Below, one piece after another: positions 34,282 through 44,114 of a DNA stretch of 64,000 nt. The position numbers were made by a program, and so were the translations under genes. This stretch comes from Dromiciops gliroides (lineage: Eukaryota; Chordata; Mammalia; Microbiotheria; Microbiotheriidae): positions 643,533,306-643,597,305 of the forward strand of contig NC_057863.1 in NCBI RefSeq assembly GCF_019393635.1. Reading direction: 5' to 3'. A model generated the notes under the pieces. It was given only the letters and a program-made list of their open reading frames with translations, ran no database searches and was not told where the DNA came from. Numbering within the stretch: position 1 is the first letter of the stretch; every line of letters starts with the position of its first letter.

Positions 34282-34960
34282 TTGTTGTTTTTAAACAGCC
34301 CTGCCTCTAGCAAATCTTTTGGCTTGGTTTTCCCAACAGCATGTGCTCACATCAAGTCTCTGTATCGCATTTTGTTAAATCTTTCAATATTTCAAACTTT
34401 TAAAATTATCATTGTATCTGTTTTGGCGATCTGTGATCAGTGTGATCTTTGATGTTGCTATTGTAATTGTTTTGGGGAGCCATGAGCTCCACCCACATAA
34501 GAAGATGAATGTAATTAATAAATGTCATATGTGTGATAAAACGGCTCCACTGACTGGCCTTTCCCCCATCTCTCTCCCTTTTCCTTGCATTTCCCTATTC
34601 CCTGAGACACAACAATACTGAAATTAGGCCAATTAACCCTCCCATGGCCTTTAAATGTTCAAGTGAAAGGAAGTGTCAATTGATGGAGCAAACTTCATTG
34701 TTGTCTTATTTTAAGAAATTGCCACAGCCCCCCACCCCCACCCCCTTCAGTACCCACCACCCTTATTGGTTAGTCAACAGCCATCACCATTGAGGCAAGA
34801 CCCCCCACCAGCAAAAAGATTGTGACTCAAGGAAGGTTCAGATGATGGTTACCATTTTTTTTTTGCAATAAAGTATTTTTAATTAAGGTATATAGATTGT
34901 TTTTATACATAATACTATTGCACACTTAATAGACTGCAACATAGTATAAACTTAACTTTT

Positions 34961-35776
34961 TTTTGCATTTTATTTTATTTTATTTATTTGCTTAAACATT
35001 TCCCAATTACATTTTTTAATTTAATTTTATTTATTTATTTTTTTTTAGTTCTCAACTTTTGTTTATACATGCTTTACAATTTCAGATTTTTCTCCCTCCC
35101 ACCCCTCCCTCCCCCCTCCCCTAGACAGCAGGTAATCTGATATAGGTTATATCTATATATCTCTATACATATACATATAGATATATATATACACATAATA
35201 ACATTAATCCTATTTCTGCATTAATCCTGTTACAAGAGAAAGAATCAGAGCAGTGATGCAAAACCTCAAAATAGAAAGAAAAAAAAAACCAACAGCACCC
35301 AAAACAAAAGAAATAATATGGTTCAATCAGCATCTATACTCCACAGTTCTTTCTTTCTTTTTTTTTCTTGGATTTGGAGATCCTCTTCTATCATGAGTTC
35401 CCTGGAACTCTTCTGTACCATTGCATTGGTGAGAAGAATATAGTCCATCACAGTAGGTCAACACTCAATGTTGATGATACTGTGTACAATGTTCTTCTGG
35501 TTCTGCTCATCTCACTCATCATCAGCTCACGTAAGACCCTCCAGGTTTCTCTGAACTCCTCCTGCTCATCATTTCTTACAGCACAATAGTATTCCATTGT
35601 ATTCATATACCACAACTTGTCCAGCCATTCCCCAATTGATGGGCACCCCCTCAACTTCCAATTCCTTGCTACCACGTAAAGAGCAGCTATAAATATTTTT
35701 GTACATGTGGGTCCCTTTCCCCCTTCCATGATTTCTTTGGGCAAAAGACCTAAAAGTGGGATTGCTGGGTCAAAGG
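34961..35776 (-). mobile_element. 5'-truncated L1 LINE (ORF2 C-terminus and 3' UTR)
   Basis: Minus-strand frame from about 35744 reads IFIAALYVVARNWKLRGCPS and WYMNTMEYYCAVRNDEQEEF, the C-terminal wording of L1 ORF2. Then a 3' UTR and A-rich tail. Target-site duplication TAAACTTAACTTTT (34947-34960, 35777-35790). Dead by 5' truncation. Confidence 0.9.
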
Positions 35777-36074
35777 TAAACTTAACTTTTATATGTACTA
35801 AGAAATAAAAAAATTTGTGTGACTTGCTTTATGGTAATATTTGCTTTATTGTGGTGTTCTGGAACCAAATCTGCAATAATCTCCAACGTATGTTTGTATA
35901 TGCATTAAACTATCAGATGACACAAGACTAAGAGGGATTGGTAACATGTAACATGAGACACACAAAGAGATTACACACAAGAAGAGAGTCCCAGTCCAGT
36001 CCAACATTTGCAATGAGGAGACACTGTGACAGTATCAATCAATAAGGATCTATTAAACACCTACCATGTGAGAG

Positions 36075-36517
36075 GGCAGCTAGGTGGTGCCACAGGGATA
36101 GAAACCCAGGCCTGGGTTCAGAAAGACTCCTCTTTCTTTGAAATTCTTTTTTTTTAAATTCTTTTTTTTTTTCTGGGGCAATGAAGGTTAAGTGACTTGC
36201 CCAGGGTCACACAGCTAGTAAATGCCAAGTGTCTGAGGCCAAATTTGAACTCAGGTCCTCCTGAATCCAGGGCCGGTGTTCTATCCACTGCGCCACCTAG
36301 CTGCCCCCAAGACTCCTCTTTCTGAGTTCAAATCTGGTTTCAGACAGTCACTAGCTTTGTGACCCTGGGCAAGTCACTTAACCATATTTATTTGTTTCCT
36401 CATCTGCAAAATGATCTGGAGAAAGGAAATGGCAAACCACTTCAGTATCTTTGCCAAGAAAACCCCCAATAGGGTCATGAAGGTTGGACATTCTTGAAAA
36501 AACTGAACAACAACAAT
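36075..36517 (+). repeat. CORE-SINE with BovB-like tail, split by another SINE
   Basis: Flanked by CATGTGAGAG (36065-36074, 36518-36527). The head is broken at 36138-36308 by a reverse short-form SINE; the tail reads CAGTATCTTTGCCAAGAAAA. Confidence 0.88.
36138..36308 (-). repeat. Marsupial CORE-SINE nested in a SINE
   Basis: Target-site duplication AAGACTCCTCTTTCT (36123-36137, 36309-36323). Confidence 0.93.
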
Positions 36518-36701
36518 CATGTGAGAGGCACTATACTAAATGCTAGAGATATGAAGAAAGGAGCTCACAATCTAATGGGGAAGACAGCATGCAAGCAAGT
36601 ACAAACAAGCTATACACAGGATAAATTAGAACTAATTGAAAGAGGGAAGGCACTAGAATTAAGGGGAATTAGGAAAGGCTTCATGTAGAAGGTGGAATCT
36701 T

Positions 36702-36850
36702 TTTTTTTTTTGCAGGGCAATTGGGGTTAAGTGACTTGCCCAGGGTCACACAGCTAGCAAGTGTTAAGTGTCTGAGGCTGGATCTGAACTCAGGTACTCC
36801 TGAATCCAGGGCCGGTCGGTGCTCTATCCACTGCACCATCCAGTTGCCCC
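36702..36850 (-). repeat. Marsupial CORE-SINE, short form
   Basis: Target-site duplication AGAAGGTGGAATCTT (36687-36701, 36851-36865). Confidence 0.94.
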
Positions 36851-36865
36851 AGAAGGTGGAATCTT

Positions 36866-37008
36866 AGCCAGAGAAGCCAAGAGGTGGGGGTGAGGAGGGA
36901 TAATATTCCAGAAATTGGAGGTAACCAGAGAAAAGGCCAAGAGCTGAGAGATGGAGTGTCCTGATTGTGCAACAAAAAGGAGGCCACTGTCACTTCATTA
37001 AAGAGTAG

Positions 37009-37072
<64 letters not shown>

Positions 37073-37345
37073 AGGTGGGGAGTAAGCTGTAAGAAGACTG
37101 GAAAGATAAGTAAGAGTTAGGTTATGAAGGACTTTGAACATCAAATAGAGGGATTTATATTTAATTTTGGAAGCAATGGGTAGTCACTGGTGTTTATTTT
37201 GTTGGGGGTGGAGGAGTTGATGTGGTGAAACCAGCCCTTTAGGAAAATCACTTTGTGGTTGAATGGAGGGTAGATTAGGGTGGGGAGAAACTTGAGGCAG
37301 GCAGATCTATCAGCAGCTATTGCAATAGTCTGGGCATGAGATGAT
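36866..37345 (-). repeat. L2/CR1-type LINE fragment
   Basis: Reverse L2 (CAGCTATTGCAATAGTCTGG), interrupted by a (GT)n repeat. Confidence 0.65.
37009..37071. repeat. (GT)n microsatellite
   Basis: About 31 uninterrupted repeats. Confidence 0.95.
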
Positions 37346-37409
37346 TAGTATCTGCACCAGAATGCTGAAGAGAGAAGAGGGTCAAAGATATTGCAAAGGT
37401 CAGAAATCC

Positions 37410-37590
37410 AGTTCAGATTTGACCTCAGAGATTTATTAGCTTATGACTTTGGGAAAGTCACATAACCTCTATCTACTTTGATTTTCTTATTTGTAAAAGG
37501 AAGATAATAGCACTCACCTCCCAGGGTTGTTTTAAGAATAAAATGAGATACAGTAATATCAATATAGTGTTTTGCAGACTTGAAAACCCT
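37410..37590 (+). repeat. MIR element
   Basis: AGCTTATGACTTTGGGAAAG core and CTTATTTGTAAAAGGAAGAT. Confidence 0.7.
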
Positions 37591-37594
37591 ATGT

Positions 37595-37757
37595 GGGAGC
37601 AGCTAGGTGGTGCAGTGGATAGAGCACCGGCCTTGGATTCAGAAGGACCTGAGTTCAAATCCAGCCTCAGACACTTGACACTTACTGGCTGTGTGACCCT
37701 GGGCAAGTCACTTAACCCCAATTACCTCACCAAAACACCCCCAAAAAACAAACAAAA
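37595..37757 (+). repeat. Marsupial CORE-SINE, short form
   Basis: Target-site duplication AAAACCCTATGT (37583-37594, 37758-37769). Confidence 0.92.
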
Positions 37758-37771
37758 AAAACCCTATGTAA

Positions 37772-37935
37772 GGGGGCAGCTAGGTGGCACAATGGTTAAA
37801 GCACTGGCCTTGGATTCAGGAGGACCTGAGTTCAAATCTGGACTCAGACACTTGACACTAGCTGTGTGACCCTGGGCAAGACACTTAACCCTCATTGCCC
37901 GCAAAAAAACAAACAAAAAACCCCACAAACCACCC
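37772..37935 (+). repeat. Marsupial CORE-SINE, short form
   Basis: Head-to-tail neighbour of the previous copy, starting just after its right-hand duplication. Confidence 0.88.
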
Positions 37936-38264
37936 CAAAACTATGTAAATACTAGCTATTATTATTATTTCACAAGGTTTTAAGATTAGCTGGTCCCTAG
38001 AGATCCATACCCACATCTTCTCCCTCCCCTCCATGCCCCTTTCTCCCACTTCCATCAGAGTCTCAAACATATTCATGAAAAGGATAGTGGCTGGTCAGCT
38101 TTTTTTTTCCCCAAGAGAAGATAACAGGACTGATTCTCTCCAGATTGTGGAGCTTCCCTGCCCCTGGAATCAAGGCCTTCCTGCTTCTAAACCTGAATTT
38201 GGAACACAAGAGGGAGGGGAAAGGGACACAGAATTCTCTAGTTTGGTTTTGAGAAAGAACAATG

Positions 38265-38279
38265 CCACAAGGTGGCGCC
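38265..38279 (+). promoter_or_regulatory. CTCF-like motif
   Basis: CCACAAGGTGGCGCC, a full match to the CTCF core; a second core, CCACAAGGGGGAGA, lies at 38377-38390 in the same orientation. Confidence 0.55.
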
Positions 38280-38376
38280 ATGACATTGAGCTCCCTGAGG
38301 GCCTTCCAAAGAGAAGGCTGCCACAAAGCAAGTTTTTAATATAGCATTCCAAGGGACTTTCCAAGTGAGAATGAGG

Positions 38377-38390
38377 CCACAAGGGGGAGA
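38377..38390 (+). promoter_or_regulatory. CTCF-like motif
   Basis: CCACAAGGGGGAGA, 112 bp downstream of a stronger core at 38265, both pointing towards DPF1. Confidence 0.5.
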
Positions 38391-39839
38391 TGTTATACTA
38401 CATTCTATTGGAATGTTGGGGGGTGGGTGGGTGGAAGGGCCTGGAAGTGGGGCACCAAGGGCGGGGACAAGGGACCAACTGAGACTGAGGGTGTTCCATT
38501 GGTGGCCATGGAGATCTGGGGCACAGGGAGAAGGGTTTTATTTTGTTGCTTTTTGTTTGTTTTGTGGTGGTGGTGAGGTTCGTCCTGTTTTCACTCAAGA
38601 AAAGAGGGAATCTTAGAAGGTTGAGTGCAAAGAGGGAGAAAGGAGAGAGGAGGGATGGGGGAGGAAGGCAGGAGTGGGGGGAGAGAGAAAGAGAGAGAGA
38701 CAGAGACAGAGAGAGACACAAAGAGAGAGACACAGAGAGACAGAGACAGAGAGAGAGGAAGGAAGAAGAGAGGGGGCTGTGTGGTCTAGAAGGTGACCAA
38801 TGGCTTCAGTAAGTTCTCAGCACAGGATACAGGGGACTGAGAGCCTGCATTTCTAGGTGAGGAAAGGACCTGAAGGAGGGCTTGGGGAATAGGCAGAACA
38901 GAAAAAAGTAGGCTACTTGGGCTTCCATGATGGAATGGGATCATTCCTGCCCTTTTCTAGGTCTTTAACTCACCTTCATTCTCTACACTGATGATTATCA
39001 CATTTCTTAAGCTCTGACTTCAGTCCCTGGCTCCAGATCTTCATCTCCAAATACTTGCTGAGTAGTGTCCCTGCCTCTTCACCATCAACAAACCCAACCA
39101 ACCAACTAATGAAGCAATAAGCAGCAGCTTTGTGACAGACACCATGCTTGGCACTAGGTTTACAAAGACAAAAGAAATGTGACAGTTCCTGCCCTCAAGG
39201 GGATTATATTTGATGGAGGAAGACATGCACAAATATAATGTTACTCAAAAAAAGATACAAGATAAGGACAAGGTAATTTCTTGGGGTGCGGGGAGGAAGT
39301 GCTAGCTGCTGAGGGATCAGAAACGAGGCCTCAGCTCACTTTAGGAAGTGACAAGAGAGCTTTGTTTAGAAGAAACCTATGGCTTTCAAGAAGTAGGCCA
39401 TCACAGGTAGAGGAAACAACTTGTCGAAGGCAGGAATGTGGAGAACATGGTAGCCTATGTGTGAGCAACAAGGCCAGACTGACAGACCCATCCAGTTGAA
39501 GAGGAATAATGTGTGATAAGTCTGGAAAGGCAGGCTAGAGTAAGGTTGTGAAAAGATAAAAAAGCCAAACAGAAAAGTTTACGTTTTATCCTCACGGCAA
39601 TGGGGATTCAGTGAAATTTATCAAGTAAGTCAGTGGCATGGGGAGACCTGGACTTTTGTAATATCAATTTGGCTCCTATGTGGAAGATGGATTGGAGAGA
39701 GGCCAGGAACCAGGATCAGCAACTTGTCCATGAAACTTTCCTTCCTCCCCCTTCCCTTCTTCCTCTTCTCTTCCCAGAGTGGCATGGAGCTCACCCTGGG
39801 GGCCTGGAGACAATGGGAATAGGGGATCATTGACATGTT

Positions 39840-39950
39840 GTTTCCTTACCAGACTTGTGAGCTCCTTGAGAGCAGTGTTTGGTTTTTACTTTTCTTGTAT
39901 CCCTAGCTCTCAGCACATAGTATGAACTTAATAAATGCTCATTGACTGAC
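39840..39950 (+). repeat. L2 LINE 3' end
   Basis: TGTGAGCTCCTTGAGAGCAG ... TATGAACTTAATAAATGCTC. Confidence 0.75.
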
Positions 39951-42095
39951 TGTTCGAAAGGATGAGCTCTCTGAAGGGTGGAATGTAACTCCACCTCAAA
40001 GCCACAGACTTTCCTTTTCCCCTGTGCTATCCCCCTTGTCTATTTTCCTCTGCTTTATTTTGCATTTAGGAACTTATGCCCTAGATCATTACTCTGCCAA
40101 GAGCTCTGGGGATATGTCCAGTGTTCTCCTGTGGCAGGTGGGGAAGCTTCCAGTTCTGGGGTCCTCAGCTTCCACTGACTCTCTTAAGAACTCAAGAGAG
40201 TAGAAGAAGCTGGGGTAGTGAAGAAGGATTTGCTTTGCTCTGCTTGGCTCCAGAAGACACAACTTGGAGTAGTGGGCAGAAATTGCAAAGAGTCAGATTT
40301 AGCTTTGAGGTGCAGAAAAACTTCTGAGCAATGAGAGCTGATTCAAAGTGGAGTGAATGGCTTCAAGGGTGACTGAGTGATTTCTCCCATTTGGAGGGAG
40401 GAAATCCCTTGCCTAAGACCACATAGGCAATAATAATAAAGAATAAAGACTTGATGAGTAAAGACTTGAACTCTGTCTTCAAACAGAAGCTGGATGACCA
40501 CTGGTTAGAAGTTTGGAGAGTGGCTTGTTCAGGAATGTCTCAGAATCAGGAGGGACTCTGAGTTTCCTGGCAACTCCAAGATTCTGACTCTTTTGTAGGG
40601 GGAGGCAATGGAGCAGGCCTCAAGGTAGGGGAAGGGAGGGAATAAATTCCCTGGGAACCTAGAGAAAATATGAGGTTAGAATGAAAAGTCCATACATAGG
40701 CTGGGGAGGTGGGCACACAAAGAAACACAGCCACATGGAAACACACCTGGAAAATCTGGTGTAGCAAAGAGCCCAAGGTTTAGGTCTCAGGAGACTTACT
40801 TCAACATATGAGAGAGTTGGGCTTCATAGACTCAGATGTCCCACTAAACTGAATTTAAATGCCAGTGTTGGGGAGTCTGTCTCATCTTTTCTTACCCAAT
40901 CCCTTCTGGAGACTTCAGGCTTGCCCCTGACAAAGGATTCAGAATGGAATGAAAGGAGTCCGGGATTTGAAATTTGGAGTTCAGGTCTTGAGTTATTACT
41001 GCAACGGATTTTCCCTCTCTGGGCCTCGATTCCACCTGGAGAAGTGGTCAGGGGCTGGGGAGCTGTTGGAATAGGCGATCCTAAGTACCCTTTCCCAGTT
41101 CAGAAGTGGCGGAGTGAATGATTCTCCCAAGGCTGCGGACGATTCAGGACTGAGGACAGCTCCCAGGGCCGCCCCCTGTTGGCCGACTACTCTGCTACTA
41201 GCCTAGTCTGAGAAAGCCTAAGGATGCCCAGCTTCGAGGCAGGCCCAGGGGCATTCTTCCATTTCCCACAACGATTACCTTCTCCCTCCCGTCAGTACGA
41301 ATCGCATAATTTAGTTCTGGGTTCTGGAGTGTTCCCTAAGAGAGCAGGGGGTGGGGGAAGGAGGGGTGTCTCACCTTTCCAAGTAGATTAGAAATTATCT
41401 ATATACCCCTTTCATTTTACAGATGAGGGAACTGATGAATGGGTGGGAAGCTAGGGGGAAAGGAGTGTGTCCAGGGTCACACAGGGAGTATATAACCGAG
41501 TTAGAATTCCGAAGCAGGGCTTCTGCCTTCGAACTCGGCGCTCTTCACTCCCGTCCACTCCACTGGACTGAATCCTGGTTAAGGTCCTCACTACTCTCTG
41601 TCCTGGGCACGGGTCTCAGGAGGTCCTGTGGGCCGGGGAAGGTGATATACTCCGAGCGGGGACGCCTATAGAGCTAGGTCTCCTGGGGCTGGGTTTTGGG
41701 GCAAAGGATTCCCATACATTCCCTCTACCCAACATAGCCTGACTTGGCCGGAAGGGGGACTTTGTGTCCCTCGGAGAGCTTCAGGGAAAGGATGCTCCGG
41801 CCTCCTTCTGCACTCCCCGCCCGGTACCTCGGCTGCCCAATCGGCGCCCTGGGGGAGTGGGCAGCCCGCAGGGCAGCCGGGATTTGGAGTTCTCCCAGAT
41901 TGGCCCCCTCCTCACCCGGGTGCTCGGGAGGACTCCATCTCCCAATGTCCCCCGGGAGGTGCGGGGATTGGCAAACCGAGCCCACCCCTTTCCCCCTCCC
42001 CCGCGCCCCCCCTTCAGTCCCTGATCCCCTCCCCCCTCCTCCTTGGCCGCGGCCCCGCCCCCCGGCCCCGCCCCTCCCCTCACCGCAGCCGAAGA

Positions 42096-42161
42096 ATGAA
42101 TGAAATTGTAGCGCGCTGGGCGGCTGAGCAGGAGCAGGAGGAGGAGGCGGCGGCAGCGGCA

Positions 42162-42209
<48 letters not shown>

Positions 42210-42317
42210 GCGGCGGCGGCGGGGGTCGGGCACGGCCAGAGGAGCGCGGGGCCCCGGGGGGCCGGAGCCGGGTCCCGAGGGCCGAGCGGCTGCGGCGCTG
42301 GGGGCGGAGAGCGGGCC
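42096..42317 (+). CDS. Possible in-frame N-terminal extension of DPF1 with polyAla
   Basis: From an ATG at 42096 an open frame runs 74 codons straight into the DPF1 start at 42318: MNEIVARWAAEQEQEEE, then 25 consecutive alanines (42147-42221), then a Gly/Arg-rich segment. It could be translated if transcription starts upstream of 42096. An overlapping ATG at 42100 opens a three-codon frame that would compete. More probably it is 5' UTR; no homology is known to me. Confidence 0.25.
42147..42221 (+). repeat. (GCG/GCA)n trinucleotide run
   Basis: 25 codons of alanine in the +1 frame of an ATG at 42096; mostly GCG with interspersed GCA interruptions. Confidence 0.95.
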
Positions 42318-42349
42318 ATGGCCACCGCCATCCAGAACCCCCTCAAGTC
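42318..42349 (+). CDS. DPF1: DPF1 exon 1a (coding part)
   Basis: Encodes [10 protein letters not shown] plus two bases of Ser. Donor TC|GTGAGT. The ATG has GCC at -3 to -1 and G at +4. Upstream of it the frame stays open to an in-frame ATG at 42096 (see findings). Confidence 0.9.
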
Positions 42350-44078
42350 GTGAGTCTCCCCCTTCCATCCCATCCTCCCTCTCTCCCTCCTCCCACCGGG
42401 CACGGGGCTGGGCACGGCGGGCAGAGCGGGGACAAGAGCCCTGGAGCCTTGTGTCTGCCCCATTTCCCTTCCCGGAGATTGATGGGTGCCACTGACACCT
42501 GGGCGCCCTCCGCCTCCCCCCGCTCCCCAAGCCCTGGGATTGATAGGAGAGGGGGATTATTGGGAGAGGGCGGGGGGATGGGCACGGTTGGCAGCCGAAC
42601 CCGTCCCCCCTCCACCTTCCAGGCCGTCTCTATTGTCGCCACCCTCAGTGCAGGAATTTGGAGATCCCCGAGCCCAGGCTGGGGGCGGGAAGGGAAGTGG
42701 ATCTGCTGGCGAGGGGGTGAAGTCCCCCCACCCCAACCCTAGGCACTGGTTCTGGGACTTGTTATCCTACCAGCCTCCGAGGCTGGGGAAAGAACTGGGA
42801 GCCGGAACCGCCTGGGTCCCCCCCCCTCCATGGACCCTCCAGTATAACGAGGCGGGGGCGCCCCCTTCCCTTGCTCCACAGGCTCCTCCCCCAGGAGTGA
42901 CAGGCGCGTGCCCGGCAGAGGGGGAGGAGGCTGGGGAGTGGCGCGTGCCCGTGGGTTCTCGGGGACGCGGAGGCGCACAAAGGGGCCCCGGGACAGCCCC
43001 CCTCCCTGGCTCACCCCGTGCGCTCGGCCTTGACCTTGGGGTTGAAAGGGTACGAGGGTCAGAGTGAGGCTGCGTGAGACTGAGGGCAAGCAGTAGGAGG
43101 GTTGGGGGTTGCTGGGCTTCCTGGAAGTCTCTGATACCTGTTTTCTATCTCTGTCGTGGGAAAGCTGGAGGCTGGGGGTCGGGCGACCGAAGGTTTGAGG
43201 GGGGAGGGCGCGACCATGCACGCACCAGCACGTGTGGCCCGTGTGCGCGCTCTGCGGGTCTGTGCGCGCCCCGGCTGCTTGTAAGCTCCAGTGTGTGTCT
43301 GTGATTGTATGTGGGGGGGGGTCTGTGCATGTGAATCCGGAGGCCTTTCCATGTGCATGCATGCGTGTGTGTAAATGGGGGGGGGGCAAGTGTCTGTGCT
43401 TCTCAATGTGCAGGTCTGTTTAGCTGTGTTGTCAGTGTTGTCTGTGTCAGTGTGTTTGTATTGTGTTAGTTGTGTCAATGTGTGGAGTATAGCTGTATCA
43501 ATATAATTGTGTAGTATGTGTCTGTCGTGTGTTTGGCTGCGTGTTGTGTCATTGTAGGGCGTGTGTGTGTGTCAAGGGGACCCTGGGTGTCAGTAAAGGT
43601 ATATGTGGTTCACAAACGCACCCACTACACAGTTCCCACGTTAGAGCCAAGATAAGACTATCGCCAGATTTTCACCTGGCCCAGGCCTCACACCACCCTG
43701 TCCCCATCCCCCACGAGCTGCTGGGGCCTCTCCTTCCCAGGGCCAGACCTAGATTTGGCCTCTGGCGACAGCACCGACCCCCTCCTCCACCTTACGCCCC
43801 GCCGCCCCCGCACTACATTTCCCAGCATGCCCCGGGGAGTCCCTCTCCCCCCCCCACGTTGGATGATGTCCCCGCCCCCACCCCCACCCTGAGAATGAAT
43901 GGAGTGGCCGCCAGGGCCAGGGCGCTGCAGACCCCGGAGCTCTGAGGTGACCGGGGCCAGGGTCGGACCAGGTGCAAGATGGCCACGGTCAACCCCAGCC
44001 CAGTCCGGTGGTGAGCCCGGCACCTCCGCCCCATCCCATCCCGCAGGGCGGGGGCTGCAGAGCGTGTGTCTCGGAGTG

Positions 44079-44114
<36 letters not shown>

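Larger units (their letters stand above)
34079..35896 (+). mobile_element. Tigger-like DNA transposon with two nested insertions
   Basis: Left terminal repeat CAGGCATACCTC preceded by TA at 34077; right terminal repeat diverged, followed by TA at 35897. Non-autonomous inner sequence as in the copy at 27018-28087. Contains a SINE (34135-34281) and an L1 piece (34961-35776). Confidence 0.8.
37990..41740. other. Intergenic DNA upstream of DPF1
   Basis: No SINE of the marsupial type and no recognisable exon. It holds two CTCF-like cores, a (GAGACA)n-rich tract at 38676-38760, reverse L2-like sequence at 39500-39725, an L2 3' end, a reverse MIR near 41390-41560, and a minus-orientation CTCF-like GCCGCCCCCTGTTGGCC at 41168-41184. 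Confidence 0.55.
41740..42360 (+). promoter_or_regulatory. DPF1: DPF1 promoter P1 CpG island
   Basis: CpG-dense island ending in DPF1 exon 1a. It has CCAAT-type sites (CCCAATCGG near 41837, GATTGGCC near 41899), clustered GGCCCCGCCCC boxes at 42049-42077, and two diverged ZNF143/SBS-like motifs, GCAGCCGGGATTTGGAGTT (41873-41891, reverse) and ACTCCATCTCCCAATGTCC (41932-41950, forward). No TATA box. Confidence 0.7.
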
